Positions 38,106 to 46,905 of a stretch of DNA of 64,000 bases are shown piece by piece. Below the pieces are notes generated by a model that saw only the letters and a program-made list of their open reading frames with translations, did not search any database and was not told the DNA's origin. A program made the translations under genes and the position numbers. The stretch covers positions 1-64,000 of the forward strand of contig NZ_SSWH01000005.1 of assembly GCF_004803505.1 (NCBI RefSeq). Reading direction: 5' to 3'. The DNA is from Arthrobacter echini. Its GTDB lineage: Bacteria > Actinomycetota > Actinomycetes > Actinomycetales > Micrococcaceae. Positions within the stretch are counted from its first letter, which is position 1. Every line of letters begins with the position of its first letter.

Positions 38106-38751
38106 AGCGGTCCAATCTCTTCTCGAGCGCGGACTGACCGACGGACAGGACGAGGCAGAAGACCCAGTAGATCGCGGCGGCCTCGATGTACACCACCATG
38201 AACTGCTGCGAGAAGGCCGCGATCTGCTGTGCCTCGCGGAACAGTTCACCGACGAGGATCAGTGAGGCGAGCGAGGTGTCCTTGACGAGGCTGATGAACG
38301 TATTGGACAGCGGCGGCACGGAAACCCGGGCCGCCTGCGGCAGGATCACCCGGCGCAGCGTGAGCGTGCGCGACATGCCGATGGTGTGTCCCGCCTCCCA
38401 CTGGCCCTTCGGCACCGAGAGGATTGCGGCCCGCAGGATCTCGGCGGCGTAGCCCGCCACATTGAGCGAGAAGGCGATGATGGCACTGGGCCAGGGATCG
38501 ATGGTCACCCCGAGCGATGGGAGCCCGTAGAAGATCACGAACAGCTGCACCAGTAGGGGAGTACCCCGGATGACCGAGACGTAGAAGCGGGCGATCGCCG
38601 AGAGCACCGGTTGCCCGCTGATGCGCATGAGGGCGATCACCAGGGCCAGCAGCAGTCCGAGCGCGAAGGAGGCGAGCGCCAGCGGGATGGTGGCCGTGAG
38701 GCCGCCGGAAAGCATGGGCCAGAAGGAGGAAAGCACCAGGTCCCAGTCCAT
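38092..38751 (-). CDS. Amino-acid ABC transporter permease
   Basis: This 219-residue permease of the His/Glu/Gln/Arg type has about five membrane helices. It contains the EAA-loop motif GQWEAGHTIGMSRTLTLRRVILPQA (region about 128-152) that docks to the ATPase. The N-terminal helix is SGGLTATIPLALASFALGLL. It lies between the binding-protein gene and the ATPase gene and overlaps the latter. With one permease gene it probably forms a homodimer. Confidence 0.93.
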   Translation of the reverse strand: MDWDLVLSSFWPMLSGGLTATIPLALASFALGLLLALVIALMRISGQPVLSAIARFYVSVIRGTPLLVQLFVIFYGLPSLGVTIDPWPSAIIAFSLNVAGYAAEILRAAILSVPKGQWEAGHTIGMSRTLTLRRVILPQAARVSVPPLSNTFISLVKDTSLASLILVGELFREAQQIAAFSQQFMVVYIEAAAIYWVFCLVLSVGQSALEKRLDRYVAR

Positions 38752-38814
38752 CAGTCAGCTCCTCAAGCCTCGGTCGCCCCGAGCGGGGGCCACATTCTCA
38801 CCCTAGCGGCAGGC

Positions 38815-39642
38815 TCACTCGGTGACGTCGGAGCCGAAGTACTTCTGCGAGATCTCCGCCAGCGTGCCCTCGGCGCGCAGCTCGTCGAGGGCCGTGTCGA
38901 TCGCGTCGACGAGTTCGGTGCTGCCCTTCCGGGCGGCGACGGCGCTCATCGAGTTCTCCTCCGTGGTGGCCGCGATCTTGATGCCCTCGTTGTTGTTCGT
39001 GTTCTGGTAGTCGAGATACGTCAGTTCGTCGTTGATGGTCGCGTCGACGCGGCCCTGCTCGAGGAGCGTGACGGACTGCGCCCACCCCTCGACCGGCTCC
39101 ACGTTCGCGCCGCTCTCGGTGGCGAGCTCGTACCAGTTGCTCGTCAGGGACTGCGCGGTGGTCCTGCCGTCGAGGTCCTCGAACGAGGTGATGTCACTGT
39201 TGTCCGCTGCGGTCACGATCACGCCGGAGCTGACGGTGTAGGGCTCGGAGAAGTCGTAGGCCTCGATGCGGTCCTCGGTCATGGTGACCTGGTTGGCGAT
39301 GACATCGAAGCGACCGGCCTCCAGCCCGGCGAAGATGGCGTCCCACTGCGTCTCCTCGAACTCCGCCTCGACGCCCATCCTGTCGGCGACGGCCTCGATG
39401 ACCTCGACGTCGTACCCCGTCAGCTCTCCGCTGCCGCCCTCATGGAAGCTGAAGGGCCGGTAGGTGCCCTCGGTCCCGACGGTCAGGACGCCGGAGTCCT
39501 GGACCTCCTGGAGCGTGGTGGGCGCGGCCGCGCTGGCGGAGCCGGAGGCATCGGGCGAGTCCGCGGTGTCCGACGTCGAGCAGCCCGCGAGGGCCAGCGT
39601 GAGCGCGGCAGCGGCACCGAGGATGGACAGGCGGTGATTCAT
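38815..39642 (-). CDS. Amino-acid ABC transporter substrate-binding lipoprotein
   Basis: This 275-residue periplasmic-type binding protein is lipid-anchored (signal peptide with lipobox LALAGC). The SBP_bac_3 fold is clear: VLTVGTEGTYRPFSFHE, GYDVEVIEAVADRMG, WDAIFAGLEAGRFDVIANQV, and TEDRIEAYDFSEPY. It resembles cystine-binding TcyA/FliY-like proteins, but the ligand is not certain. ATG is preceded by AGAAGGAATC. It is the first gene of a three-gene operon and is divergent from the ABC exporter gene. Confidence 0.9.
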   Translation of the reverse strand: MNHRLSILGAAAALTLALAGCSTSDTADSPDASGSASAAAPTTLQEVQDSGVLTVGTEGTYRPFSFHEGGSGELTGYDVEVIEAVADRMGVEAEFEETQWDAIFAGLEAGRFDVIANQVTMTEDRIEAYDFSEPYTVSSGVIVTAADNSDITSFEDLDGRTTAQSLTSNWYELATESGANVEPVEGWAQSVTLLEQGRVDATINDELTYLDYQNTNNNEGIKIAATTEENSMSAVAARKGSTELVDAIDTALDELRAEGTLAEISQKYFGSDVTE

Positions 39643-39783
39643 GGCAATGATTCCTTCTCGTGGTGGCTGACGTCGAACACTACCGAGGTCAACACCGGAG
39701 GGACTATTCATTGTTCCGCAGTGTTGCGCGGGGCTGCCAGACTTGTGGGGGCACATTCGTGCGCACCACCGGGAGGAATCACC

Positions 39784-41667
39784 ATGTCCATGGAAGGCGC
39801 AGCCTGGAGCTCGCTGTACAAGATCTCGTCGGCGAAGGACCGCAGGCAGGGCTTCTCGCGGGAGACGGTGCGGCGCATCCTCACCTTCGCCGTGCCCTAC
39901 CGGACGATGCTGATCCTCTTCATCGTCCTGTCCATCGCCGGTGCCTTCCTGGCGGTGGCGACGCCGGTCCTCGCCGGGCAGGTGGTGGACGTCATCGTGG
40001 CCGGCGGCGAGGTACGCACGGTCGTCTGGCTCGCCGTCCTCATTGCACTTGTGGCCGTGGCCGACGCGGCGGTGTCCCTGGTGACCCGCTGGTACTCCGC
40101 GCGGATCGGTGAGGGCGTCATCCTGGATCTCCGTACCGCCGTCTTCGACCACGTCCAGAAGATGCCGATCGCCTTCTTCACCCGCACCCGTACCGGCGCC
40201 CTGGTGAGCCGGCTGAACAACGACGTCATCGGTGCGCAGCAGGCCTTCAGCGGAACGCTCTCCGGAGTGGTCACGAACGTCGTCGCCCTGGCGCTGACGC
40301 TGATCGTCATGCTGAGTACCTCGTGGCTCGTGACGGTGCTCGCCGTGATCATGCTCCCCATCTTCCTGATCCCCGCCCGCCGGATGGGCGGACGCCTCGC
40401 CGCGCTCCGCCGCGAGGCCGCGGACCACAACTCGGCGATGAGCACGCAGATGACGGAGCGCTTCTCGGCACCGGGGGCCACGCTGGTCAAGCTCTTCGGC
40501 CGTCCCGACGAGGAAGCCGAGGAGTTCCGCCTCCGCGCCTCCCGCGTGCGCGACATCGGAGTGCGGACGGCGATGCTGCAGTTCGTCTTCTTCACCGCCC
40601 TGATGCTCGTCTCGGCGCTCGCGCTCGCCCTGGTCTACGGCCTCGGTGGCTTCCTGGCGCTCGCCGGGCAGCTCGACACCGGCGAGGTCGTCACGCTCGC
40701 GCTGCTGCTCACACGTCTCTACGCACCGCTGACCAGTCTGGCGAACGCCCGCGTGGAGATCATGAGCGCGATCGTCAGCTTCGAGCGCGTGTTCGAGGTC
40801 CTCGATCTCGAGCCGCTCATCCAGGAGAAGCCCGACGCCGGTACCGTGCCCGCCGGACCGGTGTCCGTGGAGTTCGACGACGTGCGATTCGCCTACCCGT
40901 CGGCCGACAAGGTGTCCCTGGCGTCCCTCGAGGAGGTCTCGACGCTCGACACCCGAGGCGGGGAGGAGGTGCTCCACGGGGTGTCCTTCCGGATCGAACC
41001 CGGTCAGACCGTGGCGCTCGTGGGGACATCGGGCGCCGGTAAGTCGACGATCGCCCAGCTCGTCGCCCGGTTGTACGACGTCGACAGCGGCGCCGTACGC
41101 CTCGGTGGGACGGACGTGCGCGACGTGACCTTCGCCTCGATGCGCCACACGCTCGGGATGGTGACGCAGGACGGCCACCTGTTCCACGAGACGATCCTCT
41201 CCAATCTCCGCCTCGCCAGGCCGGAGGCCACGCTGGACGAGGTGTGGGACGCCGTTCGACGTGCGCGCCTGGAACCTCTCCTGCGGTCACTGCCTGATCA
41301 GCTGGACACCATGGTGGGCGAGCGCGGGTACCGGCTCTCGGGCGGTGAGCGCCAGCGCATGACGATCGCGCGCCTCCTGCTCGCCCAGCCGCGCGTGGTC
41401 ATCCTCGACGAGGCGACGGCTGCATTGGACTCGACGTCGGAGGCAGCGGTCCAGGCGGCGCTGACCGAAGCGCTCGAGGGTCGCACCGCGATGGTCATAG
41501 CCCACCGGTTGTCCACCATCCGCAGCGCGGACCTGATCCTCGTGGTGGAGGACGGCTCCATCGTGGAACGCGGAACCCACGACGAGCTCCTGGCGGCCGG
41601 TGGGCGCTACGAGGAACTCCACCGCACGCAGTTCGCGGTCAGGAAGGTCGTGGCGGCCGGTGAGTAG
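39784..41667 (+). CDS. ABC exporter (fused membrane and ATPase domains)
   Basis: This 627-residue half-transporter probably acts as a homodimer, exporting lipid or a hydrophobic compound (MsbA/LmrA-like type). Six membrane helices occupy about 35-330. The ATPase domain has Walker A GTSGAGKST (near 415), Q-loop VTQDGHLFH, signature LSGGERQRMTIARLLL, Walker B VVILDEATAALD and switch IAHRLSTIRSADLI. An unusual stretch of 20-odd residues between the Ala-rich linker and Walker A (SLEEVSTLDTRGGEE) is typical of the actinobacterial clade. ATG at 39784 follows GGGAGGAATCACC. Confidence 0.9.
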   Translation: MSMEGAAWSSLYKISSAKDRRQGFSRETVRRILTFAVPYRTMLILFIVLSIAGAFLAVATPVLAGQVVDVIVAGGEVRTVVWLAVLIALVAVADAAVSLVTRWYSARIGEGVILDLRTAVFDHVQKMPIAFFTRTRTGALVSRLNNDVIGAQQAFSGTLSGVVTNVVALALTLIVMLSTSWLVTVLAVIMLPIFLIPARRMGGRLAALRREAADHNSAMSTQMTERFSAPGATLVKLFGRPDEEAEEFRLRASRVRDIGVRTAMLQFVFFTALMLVSALALALVYGLGGFLALAGQLDTGEVVTLALLLTRLYAPLTSLANARVEIMSAIVSFERVFEVLDLEPLIQEKPDAGTVPAGPVSVEFDDVRFAYPSADKVSLASLEEVSTLDTRGGEEVLHGVSFRIEPGQTVALVGTSGAGKSTIAQLVARLYDVDSGAVRLGGTDVRDVTFASMRHTLGMVTQDGHLFHETILSNLRLARPEATLDEVWDAVRRARLEPLLRSLPDQLDTMVGERGYRLSGGERQRMTIARLLLAQPRVVILDEATAALDSTSEAAVQAALTEALEGRTAMVIAHRLSTIRSADLILVVEDGSIVERGTHDELLAAGGRYEELHRTQFAVRKVVAAGE

Positions 41668-41699
41668 CCGGGATCCCTCCCCGACCGGCGTCGTGCCTG

Positions 41700-41776
41700 T
41701 GGTGCCCCTGGCCGGAATCGAACCGACGACCTTCCCTTTAGGAGAGGGACGCTCTATCCTACTGAGCTACAGAGGC
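41700..41776 (-). tRNA. tRNA-Arg (anticodon CCT)
   Basis: The minus strand folds to a 77-nt cloverleaf. Acceptor GCCTCTG pairs with CAGGGGC, the D-arm has TAGCTCAGTAGG, the anticodon stem TCCCT/AGGGA holds loop CTCCTAA (anticodon CCT, reading AGG), and the T-arm carries GGTTCGATTCC. The terminal CCA is encoded at 41702-41700. It is a stand-alone gene. Confidence 0.96.
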
Positions 41777-41812
41777 TCGAACACGTCACAGACCGCGTTC
41801 GGCGGTACCAGC

Positions 41813-42448
41813 CTACCTGTTCGGGGCGCCGCTGTTCTCCCTCGTTCCCGGTGACCCCCTGCGTCCCGGGCTGAAGACCGAGATCCCACCGGCCCCCAGG
41901 CTCACGACCAGCAGGACCCAGCGCAGAACGGTCAGGGTCGAGGCCAGCGCCACGGCACCGGGCTCGGGAGAGGACTGGGCCAGGGCGGTGTCGATGGCGA
42001 TGTTCTCCCAGAGGTCGACGACGACGAACAGGATCACCGGGCTCCACAGCACCCAGCGAAGCCGGCGGCGCCCGGTATTGAGCTGGATCAGCAGCAGCCA
42101 GGCGAACGCGAAGATCAGCGGGAAGAGCGTCCCCGCGGTCTTGTGCAGATAGCTCAACTGGCCGCGGGCGTCGTCGTCCATCGCCCCGCGCAGGCGCTGG
42201 ACGTACTCGGTGTCGTACCCGCCCACCATCATGTCGGGCATCGCCAGGCCGTCCGAGAGCTGGGTCATCTGCCCGAGCGCGAGCAGGTGGAAGTACCAGA
42301 AGAGGAACACAGCGGCAACAGCGGCGGCGATGATCACGAGGCTGCCGTTGGAGCGCTGCCTGTCCGGCAGGACGGTCGCCGGGCTCGCCGGAGGTGGGGG
42401 AACTCCCGTGGAGTGCTTGCGTGCGATCTGCGCTCGTGTCCTGGCCAC
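41813..42448 (-). CDS. Integral membrane protein of unknown function
   Basis: The 211-residue product (from GTG at 42448) has about four membrane helices, near 38-58, 106-125, 133-152 and 170-190. The N-terminus is basic (ARTRAQIARKHS) and the C-terminus polar (SPGRRGSPGTRE). Between helices 1 and 2 lies an extracytoplasmic loop with LSDGLAMPDMMVGGYD. I do not recognise the family. A longer TTG-initiated version from 42517 is possible because the frame is open. It is divergent from the symporter gene. Confidence 0.65.
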   Translation of the reverse strand: MARTRAQIARKHSTGVPPPPASPATVLPDRQRSNGSLVIIAAAVAAVFLFWYFHLLALGQMTQLSDGLAMPDMMVGGYDTEYVQRLRGAMDDDARGQLSYLHKTAGTLFPLIFAFAWLLLIQLNTGRRRLRWVLWSPVILFVVVDLWENIAIDTALAQSSPEPGAVALASTLTVLRWVLLVVSLGAGGISVFSPGRRGSPGTRENSGAPNR

Positions 42449-42548
42449 GTCTCCAGTATGGATGACGACTCCCGGTGGGCAGGCGATCCTGAGTGTCACG
42501 TGTGAATCGGGTTGCAATTCGGTGACAACAGGGCAGAAATATCGTTTG

Positions 42549-42564
42549 TGTGATTGCGCTCACG
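42549..42564. promoter_or_regulatory. CRP/GlxR-type binding site
   Basis: TGTGATTGCGCTCACG matches the CRP/GlxR consensus (TGTGA-N6-TCACA) at nine of ten specified bases. It lies about 50-60 bp upstream of the symporter start and within reach of the divergent membrane-protein gene. Regulation by a cAMP-responsive factor is an inference. Confidence 0.45.
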
Positions 42565-42612
42565 TTCGAAGCAGAGTTCATTGGGGGCATGCCCCTAGTC
42601 CTTGCCTTACCC

Positions 42613-44154
42613 ATGACCACCGTCACCGACGACTCCTCGTGGTTGACCGATGTCGACGAGGCCGTGAACTCGGCGTTCGCCAGACCCACGGAGATCTTCT
42701 CGAACATCGTGTTCTACCCCATCACGATCGGCGATGTCAGTTTCCCCGCCGTCGTGGCCTGGCTGATCATCGCCGGCATCATCTTCACGATCTACTTCAA
42801 GGTGCCCCAGTTCCGCGGCCTGAAGGTGGGCTACGAGGTGGTGCGCGGACGTTATTCCTCCAGGAGCGACCCCGGTGAGGTGCCCCACTTCCAGGCTCTG
42901 ACCTCCGCGCTCTCGGGCACTGTCGGTCTGGGCAACATCGCCGGTGTGGGTGCTGCGATGGCGCTCGGCGGGCCGGGTGCCACGTTCTGGATGATCTGCG
43001 CCGGCCTGATCGGCATGGCCACGAAGTTCGCCGAGTGCACGCTCGGCGTCAAGTACCGCCAGGTCCACGAGGACGGCTCGGTCAGCGGTGGTCCGTTCAA
43101 GTACCTGCCCATCGCCTTCAGCAAGCTCGGGCGTATTCCGGCGAAGATCCTCACCGGTATCTTCGCCGTGGCGATCCTCATCTTCGGCGTGGCCGGCGGC
43201 AACATGTTCCAGGCGAACCAGACCTTCGCGCAGGTGCAGAACGTCACCGGCGGTGAGGACGGTTTCCTCGGCAGCCCGGCGTCGGCCTTCATCTTCGGGA
43301 TCGTCCTCGCGGTCCTCGTGGCGATCGTGATCCTCGGTGGTATCAAGTCGATCGGCGCCACCACCTCGAGGCTCGTCCCCTCCATGGCCGCGGTCTACGT
43401 GCTCGCCTGCCTGTTCGTCATCATCGTCAACATCGACCAGGTTCCCGGTGCCTTCGGCGAGATCATCGGTGGCGCCTTCGACCCGCAGGGCATCGCCGGT
43501 GGCTTCCTCGGCGTCCTGATCGTCGGTTTCCAGCGTGCCTCGTTCTCGAACGAGGCCGGTATCGGTTCGGCGGCCATCGCCCACTCCGCGGTCAAGACGC
43601 GTCGCCCGGTCAGTGAGGGGTTCGTGGCACTCTACGAGCCACTCGTCGACACGGTGCTGGTGTGCACCATGACGGCACTGGCGATCATCATCGCCGGTGC
43701 TCCGAGCTTCCAGGCAGGAATCGACCAGGTGCAGGCGGGCGGGGCCACTCCCGACGGCGTGACGCTGACCTCGGACGCGTTCGCCACGGTGCTGCCGTGG
43801 TTCCCGATCGTGCTCGCGATCGCCGTCGTACTGTTCGCCTACTCGACGCTGATCACCTGGTCCTACTACGGGCTGAAGGCCTGGGAATTCCTCTTCGGTC
43901 GCAGCAAGACCGCAGAACTCATCTACAAGATCATCTTCCTGTTCTTCACGGTCACCGGGTGTGTGCTGACCTTCAGCCAGGTCATCAACTTCGCCGATGC
44001 CGCACTGTTCGTCTGTGCCTTCGTGAACCTGCTCGGCGTGTACTTCCTGCTGCCGGTCATCAAGAAGGAGATGCGTGAGTACCTCGCCGACCGCAAGAGC
44101 GGCAAGCTCCTGGAGCTCGGCGTCGAGCGGGACGAATTCCGGACCGGCAAGTGA
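42613..44154 (+). CDS. Alanine/glycine:cation symporter (AGCS family)
   Basis: This 513-residue secondary transporter imports alanine or glycine with Na+ or H+. AGCS signatures visible are LTSALSGTVGLGNIAGVG (near 95-112), GPGATFWMICAGLIGMATKF, AECTLGVKYR and RASFSNEAGIGSAAIAHSA (near 310-328). It has about eleven membrane helices. Starts at 42550, 42589 and 42613 are in frame. The last is used because the protein then begins MTTVTDDSSW, but it has no clear ribosome-binding site. A CRP-like site lies upstream and a terminator follows. Confidence 0.9.
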   Translation: MTTVTDDSSWLTDVDEAVNSAFARPTEIFSNIVFYPITIGDVSFPAVVAWLIIAGIIFTIYFKVPQFRGLKVGYEVVRGRYSSRSDPGEVPHFQALTSALSGTVGLGNIAGVGAAMALGGPGATFWMICAGLIGMATKFAECTLGVKYRQVHEDGSVSGGPFKYLPIAFSKLGRIPAKILTGIFAVAILIFGVAGGNMFQANQTFAQVQNVTGGEDGFLGSPASAFIFGIVLAVLVAIVILGGIKSIGATTSRLVPSMAAVYVLACLFVIIVNIDQVPGAFGEIIGGAFDPQGIAGGFLGVLIVGFQRASFSNEAGIGSAAIAHSAVKTRRPVSEGFVALYEPLVDTVLVCTMTALAIIIAGAPSFQAGIDQVQAGGATPDGVTLTSDAFATVLPWFPIVLAIAVVLFAYSTLITWSYYGLKAWEFLFGRSKTAELIYKIIFLFFTVTGCVLTFSQVINFADAALFVCAFVNLLGVYFLLPVIKKEMREYLADRKSGKLLELGVERDEFRTGK

Positions 44155-44187
44155 ACCTCGAGTGAACCAGGGCCGCTGACTGCGGCC

Positions 44188-44221
44188 GGAGGCCCCCGCC
44201 GATTCCATGGCGGAGGCCTCC
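44188..44221 (+). terminator. Terminator after the symporter gene
   Basis: A 13-bp stem with one C-A mismatch (44188-44200 with 44209-44221) and an 8-nt loop lies 33 bp after the symporter stop. Confidence 0.7.
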
Positions 44222-44260
44222 GCCGTCTGCCGAAGCAGGTGGGTTGTCGGGCGCACCGCC

Positions 44261-44266
44261 TAGACT
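44261..44266 (+). promoter_or_regulatory. -10 box of the pcrA promoter (near-leaderless)
   Basis: TAGACT ends 9 bases before the pcrA ATG at 44276, which places the transcript start about three bases upstream of the start codon. No Shine-Dalgarno is present, so translation is probably leaderless. Confidence 0.5.
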
Positions 44267-44275
44267 CGAACCACC

Positions 44276-46759
44276 ATGGACATGCTCTTCGATCCCTACC
44301 TGTCCCAACCCACGCCTGCCGAGAAGAAACGTGCACGCGCAGCAGCAATGGCCGGTGAGCCGCAGGCTGCATCCCCCGCGCATGACCCAGCAGACCCCGC
44401 GACAGCACATGTACCCGCGCCCGCAGGCGTCGATGGGCACCGGGCACAGGAACTGCTCGTGGGCCTCAATCCCCAGCAGGAGGAAGCCGTCACGCACGGC
44501 GGTTCCCCGCTGTTGATCGTCGCCGGGGCCGGATCCGGCAAGACCCGCGTCCTGAGCCACCGCATCGCGCACCTGCTGGCCACGGGCAGGTCCCACCCCG
44601 GGCAGATCCTTGCCATCACCTTTACGAACAAGGCTGCCGCGGAGATGCGCGAACGCATCGAGGCGCTGATCGGCGATGTCGCCAAACGTATGTGGATCTC
44701 CACCTTCCACTCCTCCTGCGTGCGCATCCTCCGCCGCGAGGCCGCATCGGTGGGCCTGAGCTCCAACTTCTCGATCTACGACTCCGCGGACACGCTGCGC
44801 CTGATCACGCTGGTGGCGAAGGGACTCGAGCTCGATCCCAAGAAGTTCGCGCCCAAGGCGATCCAGCACCGCATCTCCTCCCTGAAGAACGAGCTGATCG
44901 ACGAGGAGAGCTTCGCCTCGAGTGCCAGTTCCTCCGATCCGTTCGAGCAGGCCGTCGCCGAGGTCTACACGGGCTACGCCCAGCGCATGCGGCAGGCGAA
45001 CGCGATGGACTTCGACGACCTGATCGCGCAGACCGTCTTCATGTTCCGCGCCTTCCCCTCCGTGGCCGACTACTACAGGCGCAGGTTCCGGCACGTCCTC
45101 GTGGACGAGTACCAGGACACGAACCACGCGCAGTACGCCCTGGTGAGGGAGATCGTCGGGGTGCCCGGCGAATCCACGGACGATCCCGCCGAGCTGACGG
45201 TGGTCGGTGACTCCGACCAGTCCATCTACGCCTTCCGCGGAGCCGACGTGCGCAACATCGTCGAATTCGAGAACGACTACCCGAGCGCCCGCACCATCCT
45301 GCTCGAACAGAACTACCGCTCCACGCAGAACATCCTCAGCGCGGCCAACGCCGTGATCTCCCGCAACCCCGACCGGCCCGAGAAACGGCTGTGGACCGCG
45401 GAGGGCAGCGGCGCGAAGATCGTCGGGTACGTCGGCGAGAACGAGCACGAGGAAGCGCGCTTCATCGCGGAGGAGATCGACCGGCTGCAGGACGAGGAAT
45501 CGATCAGACCCGGTGACGTCGCGGTCTTCTACCGCACCAATGCGCAGTCACGTTCCATCGAGGAGATCCTGCTCCGGGTCGGACTGCCCTACAAGGTGGT
45601 CGGCGGCACGCGCTTCTACGAGCGCAAGGAGATCAAGGACGCGCTCGCGTATCTGCGGGTCCTGGTGAACCAGGACGACGTCGTCAACCTGCGCCGCATC
45701 CTCAACGAGCCCAGGCGTGGCATCGGGGACCGCGCCGAGTTCGCCGTCGCTGCCTTCGGCGAGCGCGAGCGGATCGGCTTCATGCAGGCCCTGCGCCGGG
45801 CGGACGAGGCTCCGGGCATGGCCACCCGGTCGGTCAACGCCGTCGCCGGCTTCGTGAAGCTCGTCGACGACCTCGCCGAGGTGGCCGACGGCTCGGGTGC
45901 CGCCGCGGCGCTCGAGGCCGTGCTCGAGCAGACCGGGTACCTCGAACAGCTGCGGACCAGCAGTGATCCGCAGGACGAGTCCCGCGTGGAGAACCTCGCC
46001 GAACTCGTGGCCGTCCTCCGCGAGTTCGAGCGTGACAATCCGGAAGGCTCGCTCGGGGACTTCCTGGAGCAGGTCTCCCTCGTGGCCGATGCCGACCAGA
46101 TCCCCGACGCGCCGGAAGGCTCCCGCGCCGACGTCCAGCGCGCCGTCGAGGAGGCACGCCGCCAGGGCGTGGTGACGCTGATGACCCTGCACACCGCGAA
46201 GGGCCTGGAGTTCCCCGTGGTGTTCCTCACCGGCATGGAGCAGGGCATCTTCCCGCACCAGCGCTCCGCCACCGACCCGAAGGAGCTCGCCGAGGAGCGG
46301 CGGCTGGCCTACGTCGGGCTGACACGTGCACGCCAACGCCTGTACATCACGCGCTCGGAGGTGCGCAGCATGTGGGGGCAGAGCCAGTACAACCCGGCGA
46401 GCCAGTTCGTCAGCGAGATCCCCACCGAACTCATCGACTGGAAGCGAGAGGGTACGGCCGCTCCGGCACGGTCCACCAGCGGCAGCATCAGCGGGCCCCG
46501 CTTCAGCGGCTCCTACTGGGGCGCCGGCGGAGGAGGGTTCTCCGGAGGTCCCGCCCCGGCGAAGGCCATCGGCCGTGTCCAGCCCCAGAAGGAGGTCGTC
46601 TCGGTAACGGTGGGCGACAGCGTCAACCACACGACGTTCGGTGACGGTACCGTGCTGTCGGTGGAAGGCTCCGGGGACAAGACGGTCGCCAAGGTCCGCT
46701 TCGACGTCGGCGAGAAACGCCTGCTGCTGCGCTACGCGCCGCTGACGAAGGTGGCCTGA
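44276..46759 (+). CDS. pcrA: ATP-dependent DNA helicase PcrA/UvrD
   Basis: PcrA unwinds DNA 3'-5' in nucleotide-excision repair and rolling-circle replication and clears RecA filaments. The 827-residue superfamily 1A helicase has Q motif LNPQQEEAV, Walker A AGAGSGKTRVL (near 88), motif Ia TFTNKAAAEMRER, DEYQDTNHAQYAL (motif II), GDSDQSIYAFRGA (III), LEQNYRST (IV) and LMTLHTAKGLEFPVVF (V). It ends with the RNA-polymerase-contacting C-terminal Tudor-like segment (VGDSVNHTTFGDGTVLSVEG). The first 60 residues are a variable, Ala/Pro-rich extension. Confidence 0.95.
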   Translation: MDMLFDPYLSQPTPAEKKRARAAAMAGEPQAASPAHDPADPATAHVPAPAGVDGHRAQELLVGLNPQQEEAVTHGGSPLLIVAGAGSGKTRVLSHRIAHLLATGRSHPGQILAITFTNKAAAEMRERIEALIGDVAKRMWISTFHSSCVRILRREAASVGLSSNFSIYDSADTLRLITLVAKGLELDPKKFAPKAIQHRISSLKNELIDEESFASSASSSDPFEQAVAEVYTGYAQRMRQANAMDFDDLIAQTVFMFRAFPSVADYYRRRFRHVLVDEYQDTNHAQYALVREIVGVPGESTDDPAELTVVGDSDQSIYAFRGADVRNIVEFENDYPSARTILLEQNYRSTQNILSAANAVISRNPDRPEKRLWTAEGSGAKIVGYVGENEHEEARFIAEEIDRLQDEESIRPGDVAVFYRTNAQSRSIEEILLRVGLPYKVVGGTRFYERKEIKDALAYLRVLVNQDDVVNLRRILNEPRRGIGDRAEFAVAAFGERERIGFMQALRRADEAPGMATRSVNAVAGFVKLVDDLAEVADGSGAAAALEAVLEQTGYLEQLRTSSDPQDESRVENLAELVAVLREFERDNPEGSLGDFLEQVSLVADADQIPDAPEGSRADVQRAVEEARRQGVVTLMTLHTAKGLEFPVVFLTGMEQGIFPHQRSATDPKELAEERRLAYVGLTRARQRLYITRSEVRSMWGQSQYNPASQFVSEIPTELIDWKREGTAAPARSTSGSISGPRFSGSYWGAGGGGFSGGPAPAKAIGRVQPQKEVVSVTVGDSVNHTTFGDGTVLSVEGSGDKTVAKVRFDVGEKRLLLRYAPLTKVA

Positions 46760-46905
46760 GCGCGAGCATCTCTGCCGCGAGCATTTCTACACTGCATAGA
46801 ACTGTGGGTTGCCCAGCGACCCGCTACGCTGGTAAAGGCCTCAGCGCCAGGAGGGCTACAGTTCCCTCGTGTAAACCGACGTCGACGTAGAAGGGCACGA
46901 GCCAA
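46760..46905 (+). promoter_or_regulatory. sucCD upstream region with repeats
   Basis: This 146-bp gap carries a 13-bp near-direct repeat (46761-46773 and 46776-46788, one difference) and an inverted repeat TTCTA-N7-TAGAA (46785-46801). A candidate -10 box TACGCT lies at 46825-46830, giving a leader of about 70 nt. No convincing -35 is seen. The repeats could be an operator for the citric-acid-cycle operon. Confidence 0.35.

Noticed and set aside
39642-39783. 1018-codon version of the ABC exporter starting at 38611
   Set aside because: The extra 391 codons are antisense to the binding-protein and permease genes. ATG 39784 with a clear ribosome-binding site begins the real protein.
42565-42612. 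Glycine riboswitch before the alanine/glycine symporter
   Set aside because: The gap is short and lacks the tandem aptamer core; only a CRP-like site was found.
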